From the NCBI RefSeq assembly GCF_900105625.1, contig NZ_FNSD01000001.1, positions 3,348,001 to 3,412,000 of the forward strand: a stretch of DNA of 64,000 nucleotides, given 5' to 3'. The DNA comes from Terriglobus roseus (lineage in GTDB: Bacteria > Acidobacteriota > Terriglobia > Terriglobales > Acidobacteriaceae). This document shows, piece after piece, positions 8,339 through 17,249 of the stretch (the first letter of the stretch is position 1; the number at the start of each line of letters is the position of its first letter). The notes beneath the pieces are model-generated. The model saw only the letters and a list, made by a program, of their open reading frames with translations, was not told where the DNA came from and did no database searches. The translations under genes were made by a program, and so were the position numbers.

Positions 8339-9232
8339 ATGAACGCCAACGGCACGGAACACCCCTTCAATCCATTCCCTGAGGCACCCGCGGACGACGT
8401 GCGCCGGGAAGACGCTGCACTGCAGCAGTCTGCCCAGCCCGTCCGGCACCGCGGTGGCGGACGGATGCGAAGCTTCGCGCAGGCGCCCGCGACGTACATT
8501 CTGCTTGGCATCAACATCGCGGTCTACCTGTGGATGGTGCTGTCGGGTATCGATGCGCTCACACCCACGCCGGACGACCTGATGCGCGTCGGCGCCAACA
8601 ATGCCGAGGCCGTCCTCGCCGGCCACCAGTGGTTTCGCATCCTCTCCGCCATGTTCGTTCACGTGGGCATCGTCCACCTTGGCCTGAACATGTGGTGCCT
8701 GTGGAATCTGGGCGTCATCGGCGAGCCGCTGCTGGGTGTGCTGGGCATGTTCTGCGTTTACCTGCTCACTGGCGCCGCAGGAAACCTGCTTTCGGTCGCG
8801 GTCAACTTTTACACCGGTGCCGCCGGCGAGGTCGGCGCAGGGGCCTCAGGAGCCGTCTTCGGCATCGCGGGTGTCCTGATCGTCCTCTTCAGCAACAAGC
8901 GCCTGGCAGAGCCGCGTCCGGGCTTCCGCGGCATCCCTCTGGAAGACCTTCGCGCCATCCGCCGGTCGGTGATCCAGTTCGCCGTGCTGAACCTGGTCAT
9001 CGGCCTCAGCACCAACGTGGGTCCGCTGATGCGCGGCATCCACATGGCCGACGTGCACATCGACAACATGGCCCACATCGGGGGCTTCACCAGCGGCCTG
9101 GCCATGGCGATACCGCTGGTGCCACGCATGACCAGCGGGCGGGAACGCTACCTGGGACGTCAAAAAGTTACGTTCGCAGGAGCAGCGCTGGCGATGGCTC
9201 TCTTTGGCTACTTCCTTTCGCATCTGCAGTAG
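8339..9232 (+). CDS. Rhomboid-family intramembrane serine protease
   Basis: The 297-residue membrane protein has a soluble, proline-rich N-terminal tail of about 45 residues and then six to seven membrane segments. The rhomboid signature is intact: FVHVGIVHLGLNMWCLWNLG (oxyanion His/Asn region), GAGASGAVFG with nucleophile Ser170, and NMAHIGGFTSGL with catalytic His246. Rhomboids cleave membrane-protein substrates within the bilayer; the substrate here is unknown. It lies 24 bp after the zinc-finger-like membrane protein gene and is followed by a hairpin terminator at 9300-9328. Confidence 0.92.
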   Translation: MNANGTEHPFNPFPEAPADDVRREDAALQQSAQPVRHRGGGRMRSFAQAPATYILLGINIAVYLWMVLSGIDALTPTPDDLMRVGANNAEAVLAGHQWFRILSAMFVHVGIVHLGLNMWCLWNLGVIGEPLLGVLGMFCVYLLTGAAGNLLSVAVNFYTGAAGEVGAGASGAVFGIAGVLIVLFSNKRLAEPRPGFRGIPLEDLRAIRRSVIQFAVLNLVIGLSTNVGPLMRGIHMADVHIDNMAHIGGFTSGLAMAIPLVPRMTSGRERYLGRQKVTFAGAALAMALFGYFLSHLQ

Positions 9233-9299
9233 GGCAGGGAGTAGGGCAAGACAGGGAGTAGGGAACAGAAGGACAGCAGCTCCCCGAGATGCAACGAAG

Positions 9300-9328
9300 A
9301 AGGCTCGCACCAGGCGAGCCTTTCTCTT
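9300..9328 (+). terminator. Rho-independent terminator after the rhomboid gene
   Basis: A 9-bp perfect stem (AAGGCTCGC at 9300-9308 with GCGAGCCTT at 9314-9322) and 5-base loop is followed by TCTCTT. The flanking bases 9233-9295 and 9330-9376 hold low-complexity GGGA/TCCC words (GGGAGTAGGG, ATCCCTAATCCC). These form a loose outer inverted repeat around the terminator; no gene is seen there. Confidence 0.8.
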
Positions 9329-9376
9329 CGCAAATATGTTTCCTAATCCCTGATCCCTAATCCCTTGTCCCTGCTC

Positions 9377-9790
9377 TTAGGTCAGCGTGGTCTGTGCGAA
9401 TTTCCGCACCATCGCAAGCAGCAGCTTGCGGTCGCTGTCGGACAGGTGGGCGCTGTAGCGCTGGATTTGCGTCAGGAAACGGATCTCGTCTTCAGAGAGT
9501 GCAATGGCGGCGACGTCACGACTCACCGGATCGTCCGCGAAGAACTGGCTCAGCGGCAGGTCGAGTGCACCGGCAATCTTCTGCAGCGTGTCCAGCGACG
9601 GCACTGTGTGGCCGTTCTCAACGCGCGAAAGGTAGCAGCGCAGCAGACCTGTGCGCTTCTCGATATCACCTTGCGACATGCCCTTTTGCAGGCGGTAGCC
9701 GCGAATCGTCGTCCCGATGTTCATCGCCGCGGGTCCCGTTGCTCTTGCCGTTGGCAGTGCCACCGGCATCATCATGTGCATGTCAGCCAT
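9377..9790 (-). CDS. XRE-family helix-turn-helix regulator
   Basis: The 137-residue DNA-binding protein has a classic lambda-repressor-type HTH: IGTTIRGYRLQKGMSQGDIEKRTGLLRCYLSRVENGHTVPS, followed by LDTLQKIAGALDLPLSQFFADD. The C-terminal half (LSEDEIRFLTQIQRYSAHLSDSDRKLLLAMVRKFA) is helical and may mediate dimerisation. The start is uncertain: ATG at 9790 (MADMHMMMP) or ATG at 9724 (MNIGTTIRG); neither has a strong ribosome site. It converges with the rhomboid gene. Target genes cannot be inferred. Confidence 0.82.
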   Translation of the reverse strand: MADMHMMMPVALPTARATGPAAMNIGTTIRGYRLQKGMSQGDIEKRTGLLRCYLSRVENGHTVPSLDTLQKIAGALDLPLSQFFADDPVSRDVAAIALSEDEIRFLTQIQRYSAHLSDSDRKLLLAMVRKFAQTTLT

Positions 9791-10056
9791 TGACCACAAA
9801 GTAACGAGGGCCGAAATCGCTGACAAGGACAAACTTCACCTGGAGCGGAATGCGCGAACCACCGTGGATTCGTGACGAGAGAGAGACGGAGTCGCGCAGT
9901 CGATACCTTTGCCGCCCACGCCCAGCATAGCAACACTGCGCGTTGGGTTGCCACGCCACACGGACCCATCCTGTAGCGGAGGGCGTGCATCTGCACGCGT
10001 TGCAACGAACTTTATTCTCTACGCGTTAGCGTTCAACCGCAAACTCGCGCGGAGCT

Positions 10057-10599
10057 CTAAAAAGCCGAGCGAGACACGTTGGCGAAACTTCCAGGAGGAA
10101 TATGCAACGACATGAAGAGCAGGTCTTCCACCGGATTGTCGTTGTGTCGGGAGGTCTCAACGAATCCCAGCGAGCGATACAGTCTTACGGCATCCGGCAT
10201 GGCCTTCGGCACGGTATCCAGTAAGACCGTGTCGGCTCCGTGCTGAAAAGACCATGCGATGGCAGCTGTGGCCAGAGCGCGGCCCAGACCCTTGCCCCGT
10301 GCGATCGGCTCCGTCCAAAGGCGCTTCAACTCGGTAGCGCCAGGTCGGTCCGCACGCTGCTTGATGGCGACACAACCGGCCGGATCCGCACCGACAAAGG
10401 CAAGCAGCAAGGCCGCATGGGGTTCGACATAGCGCTGGGCCAGCAGCTCCAATTCCTTGTCGTAGTCCACCAGGCAAATGTTCACAGCACCCGCTGGATT
10501 GCCGATAAGAAACGCAGCATAGTCCCGGAGCAGGGCTCTTGCGACGTCCTGGTCCTCAGGCCAAATGGCGGCGCGGATTGTCACGGCAGACGCAGGCAT
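10057..10599 (-). CDS. GNAT-family N-acetyltransferase
   Basis: The 180-residue protein shows the GNAT core: AGCVAIKQR (strand 4), ELKRLWTEPIARGKGLGRALATAAIAW (motif A, with the RGKGLGRAL acetyl-CoA pyrophosphate loop) and DAVRLYRSLGFVET (motif B). It transfers an acetyl group from acetyl-CoA to an unidentified amine. The N-terminal part (RAAIWPEDQDVARALLRDYAAFL) is typical of uncharacterised GNATs. It stands alone between the XRE gene and fabG, all on the minus strand, with spacings of over 100 bp on both sides. Confidence 0.87.
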   Translation of the reverse strand: MPASAVTIRAAIWPEDQDVARALLRDYAAFLIGNPAGAVNICLVDYDKELELLAQRYVEPHAALLLAFVGADPAGCVAIKQRADRPGATELKRLWTEPIARGKGLGRALATAAIAWSFQHGADTVLLDTVPKAMPDAVRLYRSLGFVETSRHNDNPVEDLLFMSLHIPPGSFANVSRSAF

Positions 10600-10746
10600 G
10601 GCTTCAGGCTAGGTGTCGGTGAAACACCTGTCCAATCGTTTCGTTGACGGCAATCAATAAGTTCAACTTATCGATTGCGGCGGAAGAGTCGCAATCCAAC
10701 TGAACCTATGGAAAGTCTTACGGAGCATACGGAAGAGGGCGCCCTC

Positions 10747-11496
10747 TCACCCCATGTAAAGGCCACCGTTCACATCCAGCGTGTGACCGGTGATGTAGCT
10801 CGATTCTTCGCCTGCGAGGAAGCGGACTGCGGCAGCAATGTCGGCTACGGTGCCAGCGCGACCCAGGGGAACGGCGCCCAGCATGGCCTTCTTCTGGTCT
10901 TCCGTCAGCACATGCGTCATGTCCGTTTCGATGAAGCCCGGCGCGACAGCATTGACGGTGATGTTTCGGCTCGCGAATTCGCGAGCGAGAGACTTCGTCA
11001 GGCCGATCAGGCCGGCCTTCGAAGCGGCGTAGTTCGCCTGACCCGGCGCGCCCAGCTCTCCGTTAACACTGGAGATGTTGATGATGCGGCCCCAGCGAGC
11101 CTTCATCATGGGCTGCAGCAAGGCCTGCGTCAGCAGGAAGGCGCCCTTCAGGTTCGTCGTCAGAACGTCGTCCCAATCGGAGGACTTCATGCGCAGCACA
11201 AGGCCATCGCGGGTCACGCCCGCGTTGTTCACCAGAATGTGAACTGCGCCCAGCCTGGCGAGGATGTCCTTCGCTGCGGCCTTGATGGCTTCCTCATTTG
11301 AGACATCCAGGGCGAGAGTCTCCGCCTTACCGCCAGCCGCCTCAATCTCGGCCTTCACCTCGGCCAGCTTGCCTTCATTGCGAGCCGCGAGCGCGACGGT
11401 AGCACCAGCCTTTGCCAGTTCCAGGGCGATGGCTTTGCCGATCCCCTGCGATGCTCCGGTGACGAGTGCGACGCGACCTTCAAGACCTGCTGCCAT
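10747..11496 (-). CDS. fabG: 3-oxoacyl-ACP reductase (short-chain dehydrogenase)
   Basis: The 249-residue SDR reduces beta-ketoacyl-ACP with NADPH in fatty-acid elongation. The cofactor loop TGASQGIGKAIA is near the N-terminus. NNAGVTRD follows, with catalytic residues Ser in NISSVNG and Tyr/Lys in YAASKAG. PGFIETDM and the terminal VNGGLYM are FabG hallmarks. I favour the ATG at 11496 (MAAGLEGRV), which has GAGG 11 bases upstream; an ATG at 11520 would add eight residues. A GC-rich palindrome (GAGGGCGCCCTC, 10735-10746) follows the stop and may help termination. Confidence 0.92.
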   Translation of the reverse strand: MAAGLEGRVALVTGASQGIGKAIALELAKAGATVALAARNEGKLAEVKAEIEAAGGKAETLALDVSNEEAIKAAAKDILARLGAVHILVNNAGVTRDGLVLRMKSSDWDDVLTTNLKGAFLLTQALLQPMMKARWGRIINISSVNGELGAPGQANYAASKAGLIGLTKSLAREFASRNITVNAVAPGFIETDMTHVLTEDQKKAMLGAVPLGRAGTVADIAAAVRFLAGEESSYITGHTLDVNGGLYMG

Positions 11497-11561
11497 GCTT
11501 GCTAGACCCTCAACTTTCATGGGCGATTATACGAATCTGAGCGCTAGGATGCGGGGCCTGT

Positions 11562-11704
11562 TTTCGGAGGGGCACGGCTTCAGCCACGCCGTTTTTCGTT
11601 TCGAACAAATGAGGGCTTCAATCCCTGAGGGAACTGGCCTCAGCGGCTGAGGCCGGATTTCAGATCTATGGAAATGGCGTGGCTGAAGCCACGCCCCTCC
11701 GAAA
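11562..11704. repeat. REP-like paired hairpin element
   Basis: Two 29-base arms in inverted orientation (11562-11590 and 11676-11704) match at 27 of 29 positions. Each arm is itself a hairpin built on GGCGTGGC-TGAA-GCCACGCC. Between them lies a third palindrome, GGCCTCAGC/GCTGAGGCC at 11636-11654. This resembles a BIME-style pair of REP units. No gene is present between fabG and the M28 peptidase, so this element fills the intergenic gap. Confidence 0.8.
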
Positions 11705-11732
11705 GCAAAGAAGTGTCATTCGTCGCACACTC

Positions 11733-13391
11733 CTACCGCGCGTCGCTCTTCTTCCGCGCCGCCGCGAACTCATCACCATCCACCCACTCCACACGCTTGG
11801 GCTGGTTCATCACCAGCCAGCCGAGCTCGAAGCCAAAGCGTGCGATGCGGGCGTTGCCGGTGAAGTCCATGCTGTCGCTGTAGATGTCTGCGGGCGTGTG
11901 GTACTTGCTCTCGTTGAAGTCCTTCTCCTGCGCGCGAGCCCAGGCCTCATCATGGCCGACAAATTTGTTTCCCTGGCCAACGGAGAATGCGGGGATACCG
12001 ACGCGTGCCAGGCTGAAGTGGTCCGACCGGTAGTAGCCGCCGCCCGCGTCCACGCCGCCCTTGCGCAGTTCCAGGCCGTCTTGTTTCGAAAGCTCCTCCA
12101 TCAGCGGATAGACCGTGGTGCGCTGCGCTCCACCAGCGCTCACACTGGCGACATCGCCCAGGGGCAGTAGCTCGTCATAGTTCAGATCGAGCGAGACCTC
12201 GCGTGCCGGCACCGGCAGATGCTTGCCCAGGAACTCCGATCCCAGCAGCCCCTGCTCCTCGCCCGTCACAGCGGCGAAAATCACCGTCGACGGGGCCTGA
12301 ACCTTGGCCGTCGCGTAGGCACGTGCCATCTCCATCACAATGGCTGTGCCGGTCGCATTATCCGCGGCACCGTGGAAGACGGGGTCGCCCGTGCGCGTGT
12401 GGTCAACGCCGAAGTGGTCGTAGTGTGCCGTGTACAGAACATCGCGGCCGGGCTTCGCACCGGTGATCTTCGCGATCACGTTTGCCGACTCGTAGTTATG
12501 GATCTCGCTGGCCACGTGAGCCTTCAGCCGCACCGGCAGATCACGCCCGGTGAAGCCTCGCTTGTCGCTGGCGGTGATGGCTTCGTCTGCCGTCATGCCG
12601 ATGCTGGCAAGCAACTTGTCCGCGACGGAGTGCTGAATCCAGCTCGCAGCTTTCAGGCGCGCATCCGGATCGTTGCGCAGGTAGCTGTGTTCGCCGCTCC
12701 AGGAGTTCTGCACCACCTGCCAGCCGTAGCTCGCGAGGTCCGTGCGATGGATGATCAGCACACCCACCGCGCCGTGGCGGCCTGCCTCCTCGAACTTGTA
12801 CGTCCAGCGACCGTAGTAGGTCAGCGACTTGCCGTTGAAGAACTTCGGATCCTCGCTCGCGGGCTCATTCACTACCACCAGCGCGACCTTGCCCTTCACA
12901 TCGATACCCTTGTAATCGTCCCAGTCATACTCGGGCGCAACGATGCCGTGACCGACAAAGACGATGGGTGCGTCAATGTCCGCACTCTCCGTATGAACCT
13001 GGTTGTTTGTCACGTAGTCCGTGCCAAAGGTCAGGTCCATCGGCGCTCCCTTCTCGGGGACCAGCGCAAACTTCGTCTCCGCCGCGCGCGTCTTTACACC
13101 AACCAGCGGTACCTTCTGGAAGTACGTCCCGTTGTCCCCTGCAGGCTGCAGGCCAGCCGCTTTAAAAGCATTCGCGATGTACTGTGCGGCCTTCTCGCCA
13201 CCGGGCTGGCCCGGCGCACGGCCTTCAAAAGCATCGCTGGAAAGTGTCTTCACATGTTCCCGCAGGCGCTGTGCATCGATGCCCTTTGCCGCAGCCTGTG
13301 CCGCAGTTGGGAGTGTGAGTTCGGTCTGGGCAGAAAGCGTGGTGGCAAGCAGGAAAGCGGAAAACAAGAGGGCAGATCGCAAAGGCATCAT
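11733..13391 (-). CDS. Secreted M28-family zinc aminopeptidase with PA domain
   Basis: The 552-residue protein begins with a signal peptide (LRSALLFSAFLLATTLSAQ). A protease-associated domain lies at about residues 130-260 (IVFVGHGIVAPEYDWDDYKGIDVKGKVALVVV). The M28 catalytic domain follows: YTAHYDHFG (first zinc His), GAADNATGTA (bridging Asp), VTGEEQGLLGSEF (catalytic Glu pair), DLNYDELL and a late SKYHTPADIYSD (final His). M28 enzymes release N-terminal amino acids from peptides. Export to periplasm or outside fits a proteolytic lifestyle, together with the M13 and S53 enzymes in this window. It stands alone and its substrate preference is unknown. Confidence 0.9.
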   Translation of the reverse strand: MMPLRSALLFSAFLLATTLSAQTELTLPTAAQAAAKGIDAQRLREHVKTLSSDAFEGRAPGQPGGEKAAQYIANAFKAAGLQPAGDNGTYFQKVPLVGVKTRAAETKFALVPEKGAPMDLTFGTDYVTNNQVHTESADIDAPIVFVGHGIVAPEYDWDDYKGIDVKGKVALVVVNEPASEDPKFFNGKSLTYYGRWTYKFEEAGRHGAVGVLIIHRTDLASYGWQVVQNSWSGEHSYLRNDPDARLKAASWIQHSVADKLLASIGMTADEAITASDKRGFTGRDLPVRLKAHVASEIHNYESANVIAKITGAKPGRDVLYTAHYDHFGVDHTRTGDPVFHGAADNATGTAIVMEMARAYATAKVQAPSTVIFAAVTGEEQGLLGSEFLGKHLPVPAREVSLDLNYDELLPLGDVASVSAGGAQRTTVYPLMEELSKQDGLELRKGGVDAGGGYYRSDHFSLARVGIPAFSVGQGNKFVGHDEAWARAQEKDFNESKYHTPADIYSDSMDFTGNARIARFGFELGWLVMNQPKRVEWVDGDEFAAARKKSDAR

Positions 13392-13556
13392 GTAAGAAAC
13401 GGCTCCGGTTCAAGGGCACAGTGTATCTGTTTTGCGGAATACATTGCCTGATTCGAGGATCGTGCGAAGGAAACGAGGTCGCTTGGCTTGATCCGATCGT
13501 ACGCATCAATGGGCCTCAACGACGCATGCTACGCTTGACGCAAACAAGGAAACTGC

Positions 13557-14699
13557 ATGACACTTCCAGCCGCTGAGGCAAGACCATCCGGTCCGCTTCG
13601 CCATATTCCAGAGCTAGATGGGATGCGCGGAATTGCTGCTCTTGCAGTCTATTTTCACCATGTATGTTATTCAACGGTGAGGGACTATTTACCCGTGGAG
13701 CAGCAGTCTCACTCCATCAGATTTCTGTACTCGTTATTTGCTTACGGCAATTCGGGCGTTGATCTTTTTTTTGTTCTTTCCGGATTCCTTATCACGTCGG
13801 TCTTGATTGAAGCGCGTGGCAGCGATCGGTATTACCGAGACTTCTATTGGAAGCGAGTGCTTCGGATACTGCCGCTCTATCTGCTTTGCCTGATCGTGGT
13901 AGCTATCACCTTGCATCAGATGGGTTATGCCCTACTTTCTCTTGTCTTTCTTGCAAATTTTGCAGCCCCTTTACATGTTGTCGGTTACGGTCCCTTCTGG
14001 ACACTCGCGATTGAAGAGCAGTTCTATCTAGTCTGGCCGACAGTTGTGAAGCGCTGCAATACGACCCTTCTACTTGGCGGGGCGGTAGGGATCGGCATCG
14101 CCTCTGTTCTCCTGCGCTTCCTGTTCGCCTTCAAGAGCCACTACAACTACCAACTGACGCCTTTGGTTGCCGACTCCTTGGCCTTTGGAGCAGGCCTTGC
14201 CTGTCTGCGCCGGAGTGGAACTCTCCGTGGAGTACACGCTCTCTGGGGACTTTGGATCGCCGTGCTGAGCGGGTTGGCGCTTGAGGTTCTCATCCTGCCG
14301 AATGCAGTGCTCACAGTACCCGTGGCTGCGGCGACTCATAAGACCGCAGTGACGCTTCTGGCTGGTGGCGTGATCGGACTTTGCATCGCACGCAGCGGTA
14401 GTCAGTGGCTTGCTATCTTTCGATCGCGCTTCCTCCGTTTCTTCGGTCTCATTAGCTACGCCTTCTACATGGTTCACCTGTACGTATTACTCGCGTGGGA
14501 CAAATACATTTGGCGCGATTCGATCGCGTCGGGCCAAGTTGGCGACACAAGCGGCTACTGGGAGCGGTTAGTGGCGTGCCTCGTCGCGTCCATCGGTATT
14601 GCTGTTGTGACCCGTTACATGATCGAGTTACCCGCCCTGAACCTGCGCCGTTATGTGCTATCGCCAACAGGCAAACGAGAAGTGGCGCAACACAGCTAG
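13557..14699 (+). CDS. Acyltransferase family 3 integral membrane protein
   Basis: The 380-residue polytopic protein belongs to the Acyl_transf_3 (OafA/NodX-like) group. It has IPELDGMRGIAALAVYFHH at the start with the conserved RG-A and His, then FFVLSGFLITSVLI, FYWKRVLRILPLYLL, and FWTLAIEEQFYLVWP. About ten hydrophobic segments follow. Family members O-acetylate or O-acylate surface sugars using acyl-CoA across the inner membrane. Codon use looks less GC-rich than its neighbours (for example a TTTTTTTTGTTC run near 13760), which may indicate recent acquisition. Its 3' end overlaps the convergent DUF2071 gene by 4 bp. Confidence 0.88.
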   Translation: MTLPAAEARPSGPLRHIPELDGMRGIAALAVYFHHVCYSTVRDYLPVEQQSHSIRFLYSLFAYGNSGVDLFFVLSGFLITSVLIEARGSDRYYRDFYWKRVLRILPLYLLCLIVVAITLHQMGYALLSLVFLANFAAPLHVVGYGPFWTLAIEEQFYLVWPTVVKRCNTTLLLGGAVGIGIASVLLRFLFAFKSHYNYQLTPLVADSLAFGAGLACLRRSGTLRGVHALWGLWIAVLSGLALEVLILPNAVLTVPVAAATHKTAVTLLAGGVIGLCIARSGSQWLAIFRSRFLRFFGLISYAFYMVHLYVLLAWDKYIWRDSIASGQVGDTSGYWERLVACLVASIGIAVVTRYMIELPALNLRRYVLSPTGKREVAQHS

Positions 14700-15448
14700 C
14701 GCGCCCCCAACCTTCTCAGTGTCCATGCCTGCATCTGGATTTCGTGAGAGTAGTGCAGCACCGGCGGACGGTCTGGCAGCGTGAAACCGAAGCTCTGCGG
14801 CAGCGTGTTGGTGGCGATCTCGGCTTCCGCGTCTGCTAATTGCCAGGGCTCGTGATGAATGTGGCCGACCTGCACCGCACCGAAGCGCCGCACGAACAGC
14901 GCATAGCGTTCCGTGAGAAAGCGACGAAGATCGTCGTCGGCACTGGGAGTGCCAAGCGAACGGTACTGCGCGGAGAAGCTTGCCGGCACACGGCTTCCGC
15001 CGAAGCGACGCTCGGAGCGGTAATGGATGGTGCCATTCGCAGCGACCTCTTCCGCCATACGAGCCCAGAAGTAAGGAAGACCGAAGCCGATGCGCGCTCC
15101 GATGACGGCGAGCAGACTGCCTGCATCAAGCGAGAAGAAATACACGCCGCTTCGACCATCGAGCGTGCGGACGTAGGTGCGCAGGTTTAATTCGGGAAAG
15201 GCGTGCGCGGTAGGGACGCCGAAGGTGCGCTCACCCACGCTGCGGAATCGTACGCGGTCCATGGTGAAGGGCACGACGCCAAGCCAGGCCGTGCCGTCGA
15301 AGGTGTCGGCGACAAGGCCTGCGGGCAGCTTCGCCTGCACCTCGGCAGCGGGGATCGGCCAGTGTGCGAACAGCAGTCGGGACCATCGTTGCCGCATGCG
15401 CCAGATACGTTTCGGGGCAGGCGGGCGGTCACCGGGTGAATCAGGCAT
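14696..15448 (-). CDS. DUF2071 (YqjF-like) protein
   Basis: The 250-residue soluble protein matches DUF2071: RQRWSRLLFAHWPIPAAEVQAKLPAGL, DGTAWLGVVPFTMDRVR, FPELNLRTYVR, GVYFFSLDAGSLLAVIGARIGFGLPYF, and a C-terminal RPPVLHYSHEIQMQAW. The family has no established activity; its fold is related to acetoacetate decarboxylase-like proteins. It converges with the acyltransferase gene with 4 bp of overlap and diverges from thyX. Family assignment is confident; function unknown. Confidence 0.86.
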   Translation of the reverse strand: MPDSPGDRPPAPKRIWRMRQRWSRLLFAHWPIPAAEVQAKLPAGLVADTFDGTAWLGVVPFTMDRVRFRSVGERTFGVPTAHAFPELNLRTYVRTLDGRSGVYFFSLDAGSLLAVIGARIGFGLPYFWARMAEEVAANGTIHYRSERRFGGSRVPASFSAQYRSLGTPSADDDLRRFLTERYALFVRRFGAVQVGHIHHEPWQLADAEAEIATNTLPQSFGFTLPDRPPVLHYSHEIQMQAWTLRRLGAR

Positions 15449-15508
15449 GCCTCATCTTAGGCGTGTTGCATCGAAGCGAACCGGCTCGCGTATCCTTCTG
15501 TTGATCCC

Positions 15509-17242
15509 ATGAGCGACGTTCAGAAAACCTCCCCGGCTAACGAAACCGATGTCTACGCAATCCACGGCGCTGACCCTGAGGTACTGGCGTACGCGATGGC
15601 AAAGTATTCGCGAAGTGCTCTGACCCTGCGCGAATCGCTGGCTGAGATCAGCGCGCAGAAGGCCGAGCAGTTCCTCAACACCTTTTATTTCGCCTACGGT
15701 CACCGCTCCATCGCAGACCTGGCGCACGTCGCCTTCGCCATCGAACGCCTGTCGCTGCTGGCTGCAATCTCTCTGGTGGATGAGCCGCGATGGGACGGTC
15801 AGGAGCGATCGACCCGTTATCAGAATTTTCGCAAATCCGGATACTATCAACCGAAATTTGAATCGTCTCAACAATCGGCGTTTTTCTCGCAAGTTGTTGA
15901 TTCCATGTTTGATGGATATACCGATATTGGCGAGGGCATGCTCGCCGAATTAAAGGCGCATACGCCACGGCCAGAGGGTACCGACGAGGCCAGTTACACC
16001 CGGACGCTGAAGGCGCGTGCCTATGACATGGCCCGCTACCTGCTTCCGCTGGCGACGAACACATCGCTGGGCCAGATCACCAATGCCCGGACGCTCGAAG
16101 GCCAGATCGCGCGGCTGCTGGGCAGTGAGTACGCAGAGATCCGTGACCTCGGTGAGAAGCTGCGCGCTGCTGCTGCTGGACCCGCATGGAACGTGCAGCA
16201 CGGCGCCGCTGCAGAGATCCTCGAAGACATCCGCACGATGGACGCTGACCTGGCTGCACGCGCCGGCGAGCATCTGCTGCGTGAGGTCCGGACCAGCCCC
16301 ACGCTGGTGAAGTACACCTCACCCAGCGACTTCGAAGCAAAGAGCAAACCTGCGCTGCGACAGGCTGTGCGCGAGCTGCTGGCCGGAGCCGCCATCGAGC
16401 CGATGCCTGCCGACTCGCCAAACGTCGAGCTCATTCTGCCTGCCGCGAGCGACGGCATGTCGCTTGAGATCGACCTCGCAGCGTCGCTGCTCTATCCACA
16501 CACACACTACCGGTTCCGCCAGGTGCGGGATGCCGTCGCTGCGCTGGGTGAAGCGCGCATCGCGGAACTGATCGAGCTTGGCCTGGAGCACCGCGGACGG
16601 CATGATGAACTACCGCGTGCCTTCGCCGCTGCCAACGGCCTGCGCTTCGACATCCTCATGGACATCGGCGGCTTCCGCGACATGCATCGTCATCGCCGCT
16701 GCACGCAGCTGCTGCAGGCATACACGACCGTGCATGGCTACGAGGTGCCGGACTTCCCGGGCCAGCCGCAGGTGTCCACCTCGCCAGTCTTCGCGCGGTA
16801 CACGGAGCTGGTAGAGCGCGCCTTCGCCTTCCACAGCAGCGTGACCGGAACGGGCGCATCGGTATTGCCCGTAGCGACCACGCCAAAGTTGGCGGCACAT
16901 TCCGTCGCGCCAGTTCCGGTGCCGCAGTTCGGTGAGAGCGGCGTGCGCATGCAGTGGGGCGCTCCAGCGGCGGGGCTGGCAGCCACTGCGGCGTCGGCAG
17001 TAGCGAGCGCGAGTGCCGCGGACTACGCGCTTCCGCTTGCCACGCGCTGCCGTTCACTCTTCACAATGGATTTTGCCGAGGCCGTTTACATCAGCGAACT
17101 CCGGTCGACGCCCGCAGGGCACTGGAGCTACCGGAACGTGGCATGGCAGATGTACAGCGAGGTGGCTCGAGCGTATCCATCGCTGGCGAAGCATTTCCGC
17201 ATCCGCGATCCGCACGAGCCCATAGACTTGCTTCAGCGATAA
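15509..17242 (+). CDS. thyX: Tandem ThyX-like FAD-dependent thymidylate synthase family protein
   Basis: At 577 residues this is more than twice the usual ThyX length. It contains two ThyX-like halves. The first (about 10-230) has YGHRSIADLAHVAFAIERLS and, where RHRx7S is expected, DEPRWDGQERSTRYQ (91-105). It ends with RYLLPLATNTSLGQITNARTL and EIRDLGEKL. The second (about 280-577) has GGFRDMHRHRRCTQLLQAY (His393-Arg397) and a closing LPLATRCRSLFTM...AEAVYISELR. An alanine-rich linker lies near 490-510. ThyX methylates dUMP using methylene-folate and FAD. Whether this divergent form is active is uncertain, since neither half keeps the full canonical motif. recA follows 77 bp downstream. Confidence 0.8.
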   Translation: MSDVQKTSPANETDVYAIHGADPEVLAYAMAKYSRSALTLRESLAEISAQKAEQFLNTFYFAYGHRSIADLAHVAFAIERLSLLAAISLVDEPRWDGQERSTRYQNFRKSGYYQPKFESSQQSAFFSQVVDSMFDGYTDIGEGMLAELKAHTPRPEGTDEASYTRTLKARAYDMARYLLPLATNTSLGQITNARTLEGQIARLLGSEYAEIRDLGEKLRAAAAGPAWNVQHGAAAEILEDIRTMDADLAARAGEHLLREVRTSPTLVKYTSPSDFEAKSKPALRQAVRELLAGAAIEPMPADSPNVELILPAASDGMSLEIDLAASLLYPHTHYRFRQVRDAVAALGEARIAELIELGLEHRGRHDELPRAFAAANGLRFDILMDIGGFRDMHRHRRCTQLLQAYTTVHGYEVPDFPGQPQVSTSPVFARYTELVERAFAFHSSVTGTGASVLPVATTPKLAAHSVAPVPVPQFGESGVRMQWGAPAAGLAATAASAVASASAADYALPLATRCRSLFTMDFAEAVYISELRSTPAGHWSYRNVAWQMYSEVARAYPSLAKHFRIRDPHEPIDLLQR

Positions 17243-17249
17243 GCGACAC

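Noticed and set aside
9233-9376. GGGA/TCCC-rich repeats as a possible CRISPR remnant
   Set aside because: Repeat words are short, irregular and without spacers of constant length; they flank an ordinary terminator. No CRISPR array or cas gene was found anywhere in the window.
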